From the NCBI GenBank assembly GCA_037176885.1, contig JAWWNJ010000065.1, positions 868,001-932,000 on the forward strand: 64,000 nt of DNA. The letters are read 5' to 3'. A program made the translations under genes and the position numbers. How positions within the stretch are numbered: the first letter of the stretch is position 1; the number at the start of each line of letters is the position of its first letter. Positions 44,901-55,107 of the stretch are shown one piece after another. Under the pieces are notes generated by a model. That model searched no databases and was not told the origin of the DNA. It saw only the letters and a program-made list of their open reading frames with translations. This stretch comes from Favolaschia claudopus. Its lineage: Eukaryota; Basidiomycota; Agaricomycetes; Agaricales; Mycenaceae.

Positions 44901-45764
44901 TGCGAGTCGCTGTTGTCCGCCGTGATGCGGTTGCCGTGCAGGAGGTGATGGTGAAGGGGGAGCCGGGTCAACGATGACACGCCGCTGTCGACCACTGGCG
45001 CGAGATGGAGCGGATTGCTCGGAATGCGGTGCGGAAGGCTCAGAAGGTGATGTGGGATCATCCTCGTCAGAGTAAAGAGGAAGCGGTCGCATGGTAGATC
45101 GCCGAGCAAGAGGATTGAAGAGGGGATTGTCTGACTGCGAGTCATTATTGTTGTCATTGTTGTCGTCGTCGTCGTTGTCAGAACCTGCATAGTGAATACC
45201 AGGGCTTGCAACTGGTGATCGATTGGCCGCCAGGCGTTGAACCAGAATGCGAGCTGGCGTTGGAGGTTCCGGGGGGCCTCCACGTTCACGACGGCGAGTG
45301 GGTAGGACTTCCGGAGCCGCATCGATAGACTATGAATAGCTTTATTCATTTACTGTTCAATTCTACGTAATAAATTCAACATACCGCCTCAGGAATCGTG
45401 CCTAAGCTTGAAGTAGATTGCTCTAGAACAATGTATTAAGCTATCGGTATGACAAAACCATCAGGAGACTCACGGGTTCTAAGACTTTGAGCGCTTGGTC
45501 GATCTATCAATCCATTGAAACGAGATCCTTGGTGAGAACAGTAATGAAACACATACAAGAAAGAGCAGCAAAGCCTCGTTCTTCTTGTCCAGTGCTCGCT
45601 GTGCGAACTGCCGAAGAAGTTTGCTGTGCAGATGACCGAGATGGTCCAGCCGTTGGTTGGAGTTGAGCAGTGCCTCGTCTTGTCCGAAGGGGTGGTTCAA
45701 TAGCGGGTTCGGGTTCAAGAGGTGCTTCAGGCGCGGGGGTGTTTTTGTTTCGTCGAGGGGGCAT
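41979..45764 (-). CDS. hAT transposase, 13 exons, 1044 aa
   Basis: Exons: 45764-45557, 45503-45474, 45422-45385, 45329-44665, 44608-44377, 44322-44167, 44121-43897, 43837-43325, 43269-43162, 43110-42891, 42835-42747, 42693-42400, 42335-41979. All introns are GT-AG and the sum is exactly 1045 codons with no stop. The first ~300 residues are disordered (Pro/Ser/Asp/Arg-rich). A BED zinc finger follows (YFYGFSKVNGSAKCRIC ... RRKHLELQDH). The RNase H-like core has SFTADIWSS (first catalytic Asp), FTLENASNNGSM where hATs normally have LDNASN, and the C-terminal dimerisation block QATSVPSERVFSSSAETDTKR (the Glu of SERVFS) through RRNRISPILMEALQMLKF. It would bind the subterminal arrays and cut the TIRs. 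The Glu in place of the second catalytic Asp may impair catalysis. Confidence 0.92.
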
Positions 45765-46515
45765 TTTTGCGGTTACTGAGACAGAGAATGCGCACTGGGT
45801 TGTAAATGCTTCAAACCCCGAGCATATTTAAGAGGAACACGAAAAGAATACTAATCTACCTTTGTCGATGAGGACCCAGGATGTTCGGAGAAACTTGAAC
45901 AAGTTACTCACCGAAATTACGTGCCAGCACCATTCTGGTCTATGAAGATAATTGGACGCTAAGTTGAGCAGAGAGTTCCCTGACAGACAAATGGCTGCTA
46001 TTGTTAATAATTTTCCCGAAATGAAAACTATCTCAAGCCCCAGCAGTTGCGCAAATGAAAGCTCAGGTAGTCGGAGGCTGGAGAAGCCCCCGAAACGGTT
46101 TGAATGCACGAAATTTTACCTATGTTGATCCTATGTTGAAGGCTTGTACTAGAGTAAGAATGAAGCTAAAGACCACTCTTTAGCCAATGTACAGAGACGT
46201 TGAGGACCAGGTACGGTGTCAGGTGTGGAGATGCATCGATGGTTGGCTTGAAATAAACGGAAAATTGTGTAGTCGGTGAAATTTGAAGCTCAGACAAGAG
46301 TTCAGGCTTGAGAATACAATCATTGAGCAGTTTTCATTGGTAGAGAGTAGACGAGATTGTGCCAGAACGGCACTTCCAGTGAAGACGCGACGACGACATC
46401 GACGAAGAGGGCAAGAGTGGGCGTGGGATCCTGCATCAATCTGTTGATCCGAGTCAATCAGAGCACGTAATAGCCCCGAAATTAATGCGTCAGTGCGCAA
46501 CTCTAGTCTTATGTT
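45765..46515. other. hAT interior between genes; no gene accepted
   Basis: Upstream region of the transposase gene. Short minus-strand ORFs (45828-46109, 46219-46500) lack motifs. It should contain the transposase promoter, which I cannot pinpoint. Confidence 0.4.
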
Positions 46516-46517
46516 TA

Positions 46518-46950
46518 CCGCGCCCCTGCAACCGTGTCAGAATCTTATTAGCTAATCTTATATAAGCAGATTTCACAGCGCGTATATTTCCCTAGAAAAT
46601 CGTGTTCCTTGCTCAAATTTTCAAAACAAGATAAATATAATGCTCGAAACTACCGTTCTGCATGTTCAAATTTTTGATAACGAGACGGTGCGCTTCAGAA
46701 AAAGCTGGCGCGTTTGCATCACGTGGGAATCGGACCGCTCGGCCGAGCAGCGAAAATGCATTCAATTCGAGACCAAAATGCCTCAGAAAATTCAGAAAAG
46801 AGCGCGTAGAGTGTGAGATCTTCCCTTATACTCCTTTGGAGGTGTAAATAGCATAAAAGCACGGCAATGAAAGGGGGCAACACGAAACCGGCGATTCCCG
46901 GCTTATATAAGATTAGCTAATAAGATCCTGACACGGTCCGAGGGGCGCGG
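46518..46950. mobile_element. 433-bp Tc1/mariner-type MITE nested in the hAT element
   Basis: About 50-bp inverted ends (CCGCGCCCCT...GTGTCAG, TCTTATTAGCTAATCTTATA) with ~5 mismatches, flanked by TA at 46516-46517 and 46951-46952. No coding capacity. It lies between the transposase gene and the cargo gene. Confidence 0.9.
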
Positions 46951-46962
46951 TAACCAACAGAC

Positions 46963-47108
46963 TCTATATAGCGAGGGCACCGAGCTGGTATATATAGAGC
47001 GTCTGTCTACGAGAGACTAAGATTATGAATTCATGACAAACCATCATATTTTCTATATAGCGAGGGCACCGAGCTGGTATATATAGAGCGTCTGTCTACG
47101 AGAGACTA
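46963..47108 (+). repeat. 57-bp direct repeat with TATA boxes, just upstream of the cargo gene
   Basis: 46963-47019 and 47052-47108 are identical: TCTATATAGCGAGGGCACCG, then AGCTGGTATATATAGAGCG, then TCTGTCTACGAGAGACTA. The second copy ends 32 bp before the ATG at 47141. TATATATA in each copy could be a core promoter element, giving a duplicated promoter. Confidence 0.85.
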
Positions 47109-47140
47109 GCGCAACTCATACCTCTGACCATAGGCGCTCC

Positions 47141-47807
47141 ATGTTGCCAGACAGCCCCGGGTACTATACGATGGACTCGGCGACTTGGTCTGCAATTCAA
47201 ATCCACTATTTGAGCTCCCTCATGGTGTCAAATTCAATCAACCTCAACTTGAAGAGTCGTAACTCGGTAAGTATACTTATACCTTTGTTCGCTTCATCGT
47301 ACCCCCAAATCAACGTGGATTGTTTGTGAATTATAGGAGACAAGATGGGCATACTTGCTACCCCGCGACTTCACCCTGCATCAGTGGATCCGCCGTGAAA
47401 GAGACCCGGATCAACATCTTCGCCTTCAAAAGCTGCTCGCGCTCGTCAACCTCGTCGACAATTCGCTCTCGGATCAGATTGCGGTCATAAAATTTAGCAC
47501 CAACGATCCTCTATTCGTCTATGCAGGTAGAGGCCGGGATTTCAATGTAAGTATACAAACATCTGGTTACCGCTAGGCTACACAACGCTGATTTTTTAAT
47601 CTACAGGGTATGCTGGATTGGATTAGCCGGCGCGCTGTTCACCGAGTTGCAACAGAGGCAGCTTCGTATGCCTCCCATCCGGCTGCGTTCAGACTGGAGC
47701 GGGGTCTTCGCCATTTCGTTGGAATAATTCACTTCACATGTGAGGGATGGGTCGCAGAGGCATATGATTCAGACGACGATGAGATACCTGACCTAATTCC
47801 CATATGA
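47141..47807 (+). CDS. Unrecognised 178-aa protein, hAT-borne cargo
   Basis: Exons 47141-47266, 47337-47546 and 47607-47807 join in phase 0 with GT-AG introns of 70 and 60 nt (both donors GTAAGTATAC), giving 178 aa. The protein starts MLPDSPGYYTMDSATWS, has a charged central segment (HQWIRRERDPDQHLRLQKLLALVNLVD), then LSDQIAVIKFSTNDPLFVYAG, a basic helix (MLDWISRRAVHRVATEAASYA) and an acidic tail (AYDSDDDEIPDLIPI). I recognise no domain, signal peptide or membrane segment. It lies fully inside the hAT boundaries, opposite in orientation to the transposase, so it moves with the element. Possible roles are an accessory transposition factor, a regulator, or a captured host gene. A start at the Met of YYTMDSATW is also possible. 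Confidence 0.7.
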
Positions 47808-48139
47808 ACAACTCTTACCTGTGATTACCGTTGCATACACATTAAAATTACTCACATCTGCTTGTCCAACCTAAGCAATTTCTGTTCGATGTAGTCCAAA
47901 CACGGAGATTTGCGCATTATATTGAAAAAAAGTGATCCTACAAGCTTGCTAAGCCCAATGCGAAAAAAAAACCTATTATGCTCGACTTGAAGTCACTTGA
48001 GTCGACTTCGGCTGACTTGAATCGATTCGCAAGTCAAGTCAAAGTCAGTGGTCTGACTCGACTTGACTCGACTCAAGTCGGCCCTGTCAAGTCGACTTGA
48101 GGGGCTTCAAGTCCAAGTCGCGGCAACATTAATGTCGAA

Positions 48140-48750
48140 TTATCATGTTTGTGGCTGTAAAATCTAGCTGAATCTACTGCTATAACTTAGCTATAACCCT
48201 CCTCCTCCTCCTCACTGCACTCAATCACTCTCTACAATCTTCGTCAAGATAGAACCGGTACGGTGCATCGGAGACCACGGGCAAGGTGCTGGGAAGGTGT
48301 ACCAGAAGCTGGCCGAGGTAGTTTAACTAGTCGCTCGAAGAGGGCTTGTGGTGGACCCGTCGCTGGTTGAGGTGTCTGAGCGTGCGCCACGGCGCAGTGT
48401 TCCTGAAAAAAGAAAGAAGGTGTATTACGGAGCCCGTAACAGGAGAAATGCGATCTCCAAGGGCTATGGATACAAAGAAAGCATAAACGAGAGCTAAAAA
48501 TTGCCCAGAATCCGTTCAACGTTTGGAAATAGATTTTATCGGTGTTTGCCCGCCCGTTTCCAAAATTCTATGATGTCACGCATAACGCTGAGGCCGTTTC
48601 TGGTTTCCATGCGTAGCGTTTCCAGTCACGCTCGAGGGTCTGTTTCACCCATACAAAGTGCTACAGTATACGCATGCTCAGGCTAGCAACGGGTCCTGGG
48701 TGGTTAGCCTTCGGCGGTAGCGCCACCGCTCGTTGAGATCCCTCTTAACC
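48140..48750. other. Right flank of hAT; no gene recognised
   Basis: Contains a CCTCCTCCTCCTC run near 48195. A block at 48560-48670 (TTTCACCCATACAAAGTGCTAC) matches, in inverted form, sequence at 41610-41640 on the other side of the hAT element, part of a recurring small repeat with GTAACGCGTTACGTTTC motifs (also near 3640). Confidence 0.5.
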
Positions 48751-49363
48751 AGGACCTCTGACAATCACCTATGATTCCTGCCCCGAAAAAGAATCTGGGA
48801 TTTGGGACATCTTATCCGGACCCCAAATGGGGACCAGGCCTTCCAAGAGGTCGATGTTTTATCCGGACGCTGAACCAGCCCTCAAAAAATCAGCTAAAAT
48901 CGCAAAAAATCGCAATTTATCTCTTCACGCGTCTAGGTGGCCCCCTACCTCTTTTGAGTAATGCGAAAGCTTGTTATGTAGTTTGAATGCAGTTCTTCGC
49001 TTGCTGAGGTGCGCTTGCCGGTCCCTGATTTCCGAAAGTTCCCCGAAATAGGTAGAAAATGCGTCTTCGGTGCAAAATTCATCAAATTGTCCTTGATTGA
49101 CCTCGAAGTTGCCTCAATTCGGTGGTAATCAGTGGTGGAACTTGTGTCCGAGGAGTCCCCGGTGTTTTTTATCCGAATCTAAACCAGGCTTGGCTGAGTG
49201 GCTCCCAGCCTCCATGATTTATCCGAATTGTGGGGCAGGGGAGGCGTCGTCGATGGTCGATTTCTTATCCGAATCCGGGCAGGGTGCGCGCAATTTTTGG
49301 GCATGTTTTATCCGAATCGAAAATTTTGCGGGCAGGCATCATAGGTGCTTGTCAGAGGTCTTT
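48751..49363. mobile_element. 613-bp MITE with 8-bp TSD
   Basis: Inverted ends (left AGGACCTCTGACAATCACC, right complement AAGACCTCTGACAAGCACC) extend about 32 bp. TCTTAACC is perfectly duplicated at 48743-48750 and 49364-49371. An 8-bp duplication suggests hAT, although the terminus does not match YARNG well. The interior has recurrent TTATCCGAAT / ATCCGGAC blocks. A truncated relative lies at 40139-40300. Confidence 0.9.
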
Positions 49364-49465
49364 CTTAACCGTACATAGTAGTTCAGGTTAAGCAAGATTG
49401 ATATTATGTAATAGTTGACAAGCGGAATGTAAGGTAGCAAGCGTGTAAGTAAGTAAATATAATAT

Positions 49466-50030
49466 AGCCCTATCACAGTGCCCCCCTCACGGTTGGTGCC
49501 TGCCATGAAGCAGAAATTGAGTATGCTCATCCCATGATAGCATCACAATGGCCCCCCAAACTCTGCATTGCTAGGATGAAGAGATTCCCATTAGGGAGAA
49601 AAAAACGTTGGCCAGCTTTTATTGGAGAATGCGGCATCGATGCTTCGCATTATTGGATGCCTATCCCCAGCTGGCAGCCAGGGCGGACTAGCAGAGCTAC
49701 ACGAGGAAGGTGTTCATCTGCAAACTCTGGGCTGCGCTGCAGTGCGCCCTGGCTAAGCTCCAGATCTGTGTTCCACAGAGATCCTTGGGCCAGCCTCTAT
49801 TGCTCTGAGGTATGAGCTACTCTGCATCCCAGACGCTAGGCCAACGCTAGGCTCTACTAATGCTCTGCCTGCTGCGAGTCACAGACTCGGGGTATGCACG
49901 CTGGGGGGAATAGCAGAGCTATGGAGGCATAGCCTCTAATGCATAGACTCTGCAGTATCGCCCTAGCAATGCTCCAGGTTTTCCCTCAAGGCAGTACCCT
50001 GTAGCTGTTTAGGCCAACCCGTATAGACCT
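49466..50030. repeat. Dispersed non-coding repeat, copy 2 (partner 9298-10010)
   Basis: Same orientation as copy 1; shared blocks include CACAGTGCCCCCC, CCATGAAGCAGAA, TAGCAGAGCTATGGAGGCAT and TGCTCCAGGT(C/T)TTCCCTCAAGG. Shorter than copy 1 because the internal tandem duplication is less developed. Confidence 0.7.
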
Positions 50031-50088
50031 TGACATGCGCTAGTGATTACGCATCATCGGTGATATCACCGGATCAGCACAGTCAGTA

Positions 50089-51122
50089 CTAAACGCTATT
50101 GACCCAACGATGGAGCGCACCACGTGACTGACACGTCGTGAGCCTTCAAGTTCCCCCGAGGTGCCTCTCAGTACTATAAGTAGTTGCTACTGTAACAAGT
50201 TCTTTTTTTTGGAGTCCTTATTTTCCAAGCTCGTCCTTGTGTTGTTCTTGTGTGTGAGGGAATGTGAATATTAACAGAGTCATTGATATAATGTGATATG
50301 TACCCAAAATGGACACAAATATTGAAATAATTCGTGATTTTCTATGTAAAGCTTTGCATCTCTCTCCACCTTTTGAGATACAACAGAGTGATTGGGAGAG
50401 AATGATAAGCCATATAGTATATACGAAGGACCTCGGCATATGCGCCAATACGTCCGATCCTGATGCGTACGGATTTGGGCCCAAAATATGCTCCATGTCC
50501 GATAAAAATGCGTACGATTTGACCCGCAATCAATGGTGTAGTCGGATCCTGCGGGCGTACGGAACGGCTCTACCGGCACCTATGTCCAATCATGATGCGT
50601 ACGAATTTCGGCCGATTCGCAGTTTGCCGGCAGAATTGCCGAGGTTTGCCGTCTATCTGAAGGTCGGAGCTGTGATGCTCACGGAAACTGACCTGTGCTG
50701 CCCAAGATGTTCGTTCAGTCGTGCGTACGCAAGCAACCGTTTTGCTTGCCACCCGATCAGAAATGCGCACAGAAATGGTCAAAATCCGGCAAAAAACCTG
50801 CGTACGGAAGTGACGAATTTTGGGCGTTTTGGATCGAACATATTACCGCATATGCCGAGGTCCTATATACGAGTAGGTACTGTACTGATTTGTTCACACA
50901 TTTGAGTACTGGCTTTGATGATTGATCTAACGTCGACTGACAGTGACTTCCAAGTTTACTGAATGATACACATAATACTACTGGGCATGTACTGAGGGAA
51001 TATGTACAAGCCTTCAGAAAAGTTAACCAAGGCTCTACCGTCGTCGATTGTATTTTCCGGACTTGAAATGCACAACGTGTCAGTCACGTGGTGCGCTCCA
51101 TCGTTGGGTCATTAGTGTTTAG
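50089..51122. mobile_element. 1.03-kb TA-flanked TIR element
   Basis: About 54-bp inverted ends (CTAAACGCTATTGACCCAAC at left; the complement with few mismatches at right), flanked by TA (50087-50088, 51123-51124), as in Tc1/mariner-type elements. No transposase. The interior hosts a second complete element (50428-50863). Confidence 0.9.
50428..50863. mobile_element. 436-bp nested element with 9-bp TSD (Mutator-like)
   Basis: Inverted ends GGACCTCGGCATATGCG and CGCATATGCCGAGGTCC, flanked by the 9-bp duplication TATATACGA (50418-50426, with one extra A at 50427; and 50864-50872). A 9-bp duplication is typical of Mutator-like elements. The interior has five or more TGCGTACG motifs in a repeating arrangement. 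It inserted into the older TA-flanked element around it. Confidence 0.85.
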
Positions 51123-51415
51123 TACGAGCAGTCATAGGTGCAAAATCCCAGCGACCTAGGAACACCCCAGGGCAATACTCTTGTAGGTCGCTGAGAGTTT
51201 ACACCTGGTATCGATTGTTGCGGAGATCTGAGCGAGCGAAAAGCGACCTGGGTGGCTCGCACAAACTCTCTAATGGGGAAGCTTGCTTCCCCATTCATCG
51301 GTAAGTATAGGGCTCCAAAATGCAGATGCTTACAAATGACTGGGTGCTTTGTAAGCACAGCTGTAAGCACTGGGGCCCTCAGTGTGGTGCGCTACCGCGG
51401 CTTCTCAGATCTCAG
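51123..51415. other. No gene; short dispersed repeat at 51272-51345
   Basis: Holds the second copy of the GGGGAAGCTTGCTTCCCC segment first seen at 17785-17870. Nothing else recognised. Confidence 0.5.
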
Positions 51416-53341
51416 CCCCAGTGAAAATCCCGTATGCCGAGGATTGCCGAGAGTTGCCCAAAATTGCCGCGACCAGGCTCATGATTGCCCAAAATTGCCC
51501 TTCGTTGTCATTGACCTCAAAAACTGTGAACTTCGTCAAAATGTCCTCGGGATTGACTCAAGTCGTCGACAAACGTGTCTAGCAACCTCTGCGAAAAAAG
51601 TACAAGTCCGTGGCGACGTCATCGTCGACGCTGCAGAACGTCGGAGTTTGAAATGCCTCTTGCTTTCGACCTCCACCATCCTCTCACCACTCCCCGCTGC
51701 CTCCCTGCATGGTCTTGTCCTTCTCCGTCGTCGTGCTCCCTCCACCTCTTTCCATCTTCCCCCTCCGCTGTAGCTCAAATCTTTGGCCCGCTCAATATAT
51801 CCTTCCATTCCTCTCCATGAATGCAGGGCAACGCGATGACGCGACTCCCAGCGCCCAGATCCGGAATCGCCGTTCACCAGAATCATCTACGGACCTCTCC
51901 AGGTCCATGCCGCCGGCGTGCAATGTTGGGCTAACCTAACAGGTCGCGAAATCCTCCTTTTTCAGGTGCGTGTGTACCAAGCCAACGGCGTCTCGCTCAT
52001 CCTAATACCCTTTGCTTTTAGACAAACGTGCCGGATCAGGTGCGTGTACCGTGTATCTGCTGTTTCCAGGTCATTTACATTCGTGCACAGTGCGCAGAGT
52101 CGCGTCTTCATCGCCTCGCTTGTGACCACCTCAAACGCGTCGTATTGTTCGTGAGTCTGTTTTACGCATGTTCTTTCTCCTTCATATAGCTCATCGTATC
52201 ATCCACTCACAGCATGTAAACCTCGCTCAGCATTAAAAGGAACCATTGTATGTCTATATCGATTTCTGCTGCTTTCATGTTATTAATCTTCGTTCCGAAC
52301 AGATGATTCGGATACAGTACGTCTTCTAGACGCTTGTAGCGCGTAAGTCCTCCGTGATTCCGCCCGTCTCTAGCTAATTTCGCATGCAGACAGATCATGC
52401 TCGGAAACGGAGTTTGTCCCACAAGTAAGCTTGAGTTTGCTGCACTATGTGTCTTATTCACCTGTTTCTAGATAGCTGCGACTTGCTGGTATGAGGCGGG
52501 GGTGGGCCGGAGAGGTTTCGCTCGCTTGGGTGGAGTTGGCGGAGAAGTCGCATTGGGGATCCGTATCGCGGACTTGATTATTTTCTGGCTTCGTTGTGTA
52601 GTAGCATGAATAATATGAATTTTATCGAAATAAAACAAAATAATAAGCAGGGCAATTATGAGCAACCAGCGGCAGGCTGCAGCACAAAATGGGCAACTTT
52701 GAGCAACTCGCGACATAATTGCGAATTGCTATACTGTACCATTTCATTCAATTCGTATGTCACGCGTCACAGGGCCTATTTTTTACGAATATTTTCGTAC
52801 CTGTCACGGGTCACCGAGGCCTCTTATGAATGCCCCAAACAAGTCACAAAATCGGTGAAAATTGCCCAAAAATCGAATTTTTCGCTCACACAGGCTTTTT
52901 CCCCTTCAAATGGCCTCCCGAAGTCCATTTTGATGTTTGAGTCTTGGATGTGATCTAGGTAGCTCTAGTTCCCCCTCGCTTTGGCTCATTTTCCGTGTAT
53001 TTTAGCTGTGAACCCACCTGAAATCAACGAAAACTCGCTTGAACCCGATTTTTCTGTGTTTCTTGCCTTCCGCTGGCCTGTAGATTCTCCGGGAATGGTG
53101 GGTAAGGCAAATACTGTGCTCTGACCCATTTATGAAATTTTTAAGGTGTCACGCTCCTTCAGAGGCATTTAAGAAAACCAAAGTTCGACTATTTGGGTCA
53201 CGCGTCACAGGCGGGGAGAATTGATCGAAATGGTACAGTAGGCTCATTTTGCCGCCGCCAGTTGCCCAGAATTGCCAACTTTTCAGTGGGCAGTTTCGGG
53301 CAACTATCGGCAATCCTCGGCATACGGGATTTTCACTGGGG
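51416..53341. mobile_element. 1.9-kb TIR element with a nested MITE
   Basis: Inverted ends CCCCAGTGAAAATCCCGT followed by TGCCGAGGATTGCCGA (51416-51455 and 53298-53341). No clear TSD (CTCAG vs ATGAA). The interior is CT-rich with TTGCCCA/AATTGCCC repeats at both sides, and no gene model closes. A matching terminus occurs alone at 25179. Confidence 0.75.
52734..53238. mobile_element. 505-bp TA-flanked MITE, intact relative of 1135-1589
   Basis: Inverted ends CTGTACCATTTC(A/G)AT(T/C)AATTC flanked by TA (52732-52733, 53239-53240). It includes two GTCACGCGTCACAGG blocks in opposite halves. It is nested in the 51416-53341 element. Confidence 0.88.
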
Positions 53342-54483
53342 ATGAACGCGTGGCACAGGGTTTGACGTTATTAACCGTTCTTTAACGAGATGGCGAGTCG
53401 GCGGTGCAACATCCCCTTTCGTTCACCCTGATTTTCCTTTGCTCTCTTCCGGTGCCCATTTTTCTATCGCCATCGCAAAACAATCAACTGCATTTACTGA
53501 GCTGTACAGGGTGATTGTTTTCTCAACGCTTCTACCTCCTGAGCTGGCCGAATCTAGAATTCATTTCCGCTTTATTGCTGTAAACTGCGGCATGCGCAAC
53601 TGTGCATTTGCTGCGGTGGATGTTCTTATATATAGCTTGCGGCTGGATGATCCTCAACGACTGCTTTCCCTCGTACCACCTCACACTGTCTGCATGATTG
53701 TGCCACACCTGCTGCCCTTGCCTTCCTTCTTTGGAATCAACGTTTCACTACCTGAACCTTTGAGCTGCCCGGGTCGCAACCATTATTTTCCGTCTTCTTG
53801 GTCAATGTCTCGAGATTTCTAAACGCTTTTGCGCCTCTCAGAACTGTTCATCCGACAATCCTTTCTCATATCGTCGAAATAGGATTCGATTCCTGAATAT
53901 AACCTAATTTTTAGGGATCGCATATTGCTGAACTCCCTTTATCTTCGTACTCGCCGCTGCGTCGAACAGTTCAACAAATTCAACTTTCCTGTGGATTCAG
54001 TGCATCAAATTCGCTGGCGCTTCAACTCGGTGATCAAATGGGTGGTTCAGCAGTAGTGTGCACCGGAAACAAGGCACAGGCGAGTCTTTTTGCTTTTCGA
54101 AGTTTTGTTCTTTGGAATTTGTTTTGCATGTATAAACCAGAGCTTGCCGCAATTGAATCATTTTGAATGAAGTCGACAATCCCTTCGCAGGTTTGATTGA
54201 CAATGGACGTTTCACCATTACGTGCGGAATTCCATTAGAACGAATTTGCTTTTCAAAGGATTATTTCTCTTCAATTTTCCCGTCTCCTCCGACGCCACTG
54301 TGCGCGACTTCCAGGTATGTTACTGCTTGAAAGGAAACACTGTGCAGCGCGCATCAAATGAGCAGCACTAGTCAAGCACCGATTATCCTGTCAGTGTCAC
54401 ATTCAACGCTTTCTCGTGTCAGTGGACTGAGGCTTAATTGGCGGCCGGAGCGAAGCGGAGGCTCGACTTGTGGGGTTTTCTAT
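53342..54483. other. No accepted gene
   Basis: An ORF at 53439-53822 (127 codons) has plausible hydrophobic segments but no homology I recognise, and no neighbouring exon joins it. Left as background. Confidence 0.35.
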
Positions 54484-54591
54484 AATAAAAGACACTACGG
54501 GACCGCAGGTCCCGTGATAATTCACGTGAAAAGTCACCTGCTTTTTCACGTGAATTATCACGGGACCTGCGGTCCCGTAGTGTCTTTTATT
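54484..54591. repeat. 49-bp perfect palindrome with 10-nt loop
   Basis: Arms 54484-54532 and 54543-54591 are exact complements (AATAAAAGACACTACGGGAC ... AATTCACGTGAAAA) around GTCACCTGCT. Within each arm GGGACCGCAGGTCCC is itself a palindrome. It borders GC-rich repeats that start just downstream. Confidence 0.95.
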
Positions 54592-54594
54592 AAG

Positions 54595-55107
54595 TACAAG
54601 CTTTAGCACCCCGCCTTCGGCAGGGCCGGCTCGCTGCGCTCGCGTCCCTACCTACGGGGGGGTACACAGCTTGTCGGGGCTCCGCCCCAAACCCCGCGTG
54701 GATTGTGGAATTTTTTTGCTGGATTCCTTGCCCGCGGCGCCGCACTGCCGCTCGCTGCACTCGCCGGCGCGCGGCGCCGGGGACCGCGTGTGAACTCCAT
54801 TTCAACATCTCGACAGCCGGTTGCAGGATGTCGACAAAACCCCGTGACTTTCTGTCAAAAGTCACGCGACTGATGGCCTGGCCCTCTTTTCAAGTATAGG
54901 ATAGACAAGCTTTAGCTCCCTGCCTCCGGCACGGCCGACTCGCTGCGCTCGCCGGCCTTCCTCCGTTCGGTCACACAGCTTGTTGGGGCTGGCCGCCCCA
55001 AACCCCGCGACGTCTCGTACGATCTCAACATCTCGACAAAGACCCCGTGATTTTCTGTCAAAAGTCACGCGACTGATGGCCTGGCCCTGTTTTCAAGTAT
55101 AGGATGG
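54595..55107 (+). repeat. Two degenerate direct repeats, GC-rich
   Basis: Units of about 310 and 205 bp each start ACAAGCTTTAGC and hold CTCGCTGCGCTCGC, CACACAGCTTGT(C/T)GGGGCT and CCCCAAACCCCGCG, then end TCAAAAGTCACGCGACTGATGGCCTGGCCCT (shared block, split here) and TTTTCAAGTATAGGAT. The first unit carries an extra 100-bp GC-rich insert. The motif CTGATGGCCTG recurs at 55441. Confidence 0.85.

Larger units (their letters stand above)
41733..48131 (-). mobile_element. Complete 6.4-kb hAT transposon with cargo gene
   Basis: Inverted ends TAATGTTGCCG (41733-41743) and CGGCAACATTA (48121-48131) with a perfect 8-bp target duplication ATGTCGAA at 41725-41732 and 48132-48139. TAATG fits the hAT terminus consensus. 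Subterminal regions (41750-41875 and 47985-48120) are packed with AGTCGAC / GACTCGACTCG repeats, the usual type of hAT transposase binding array. Inside are a 13-exon transposase gene on the minus strand, a nested TA-flanked MITE, a 57-bp direct repeat and a second three-exon gene on the plus strand. Confidence 0.96.

Noticed and set aside
53439..53822. 127-codon ORF with hydrophobic segments
   Set aside because: No start context, no partner exon and no recognisable family; kept as background.
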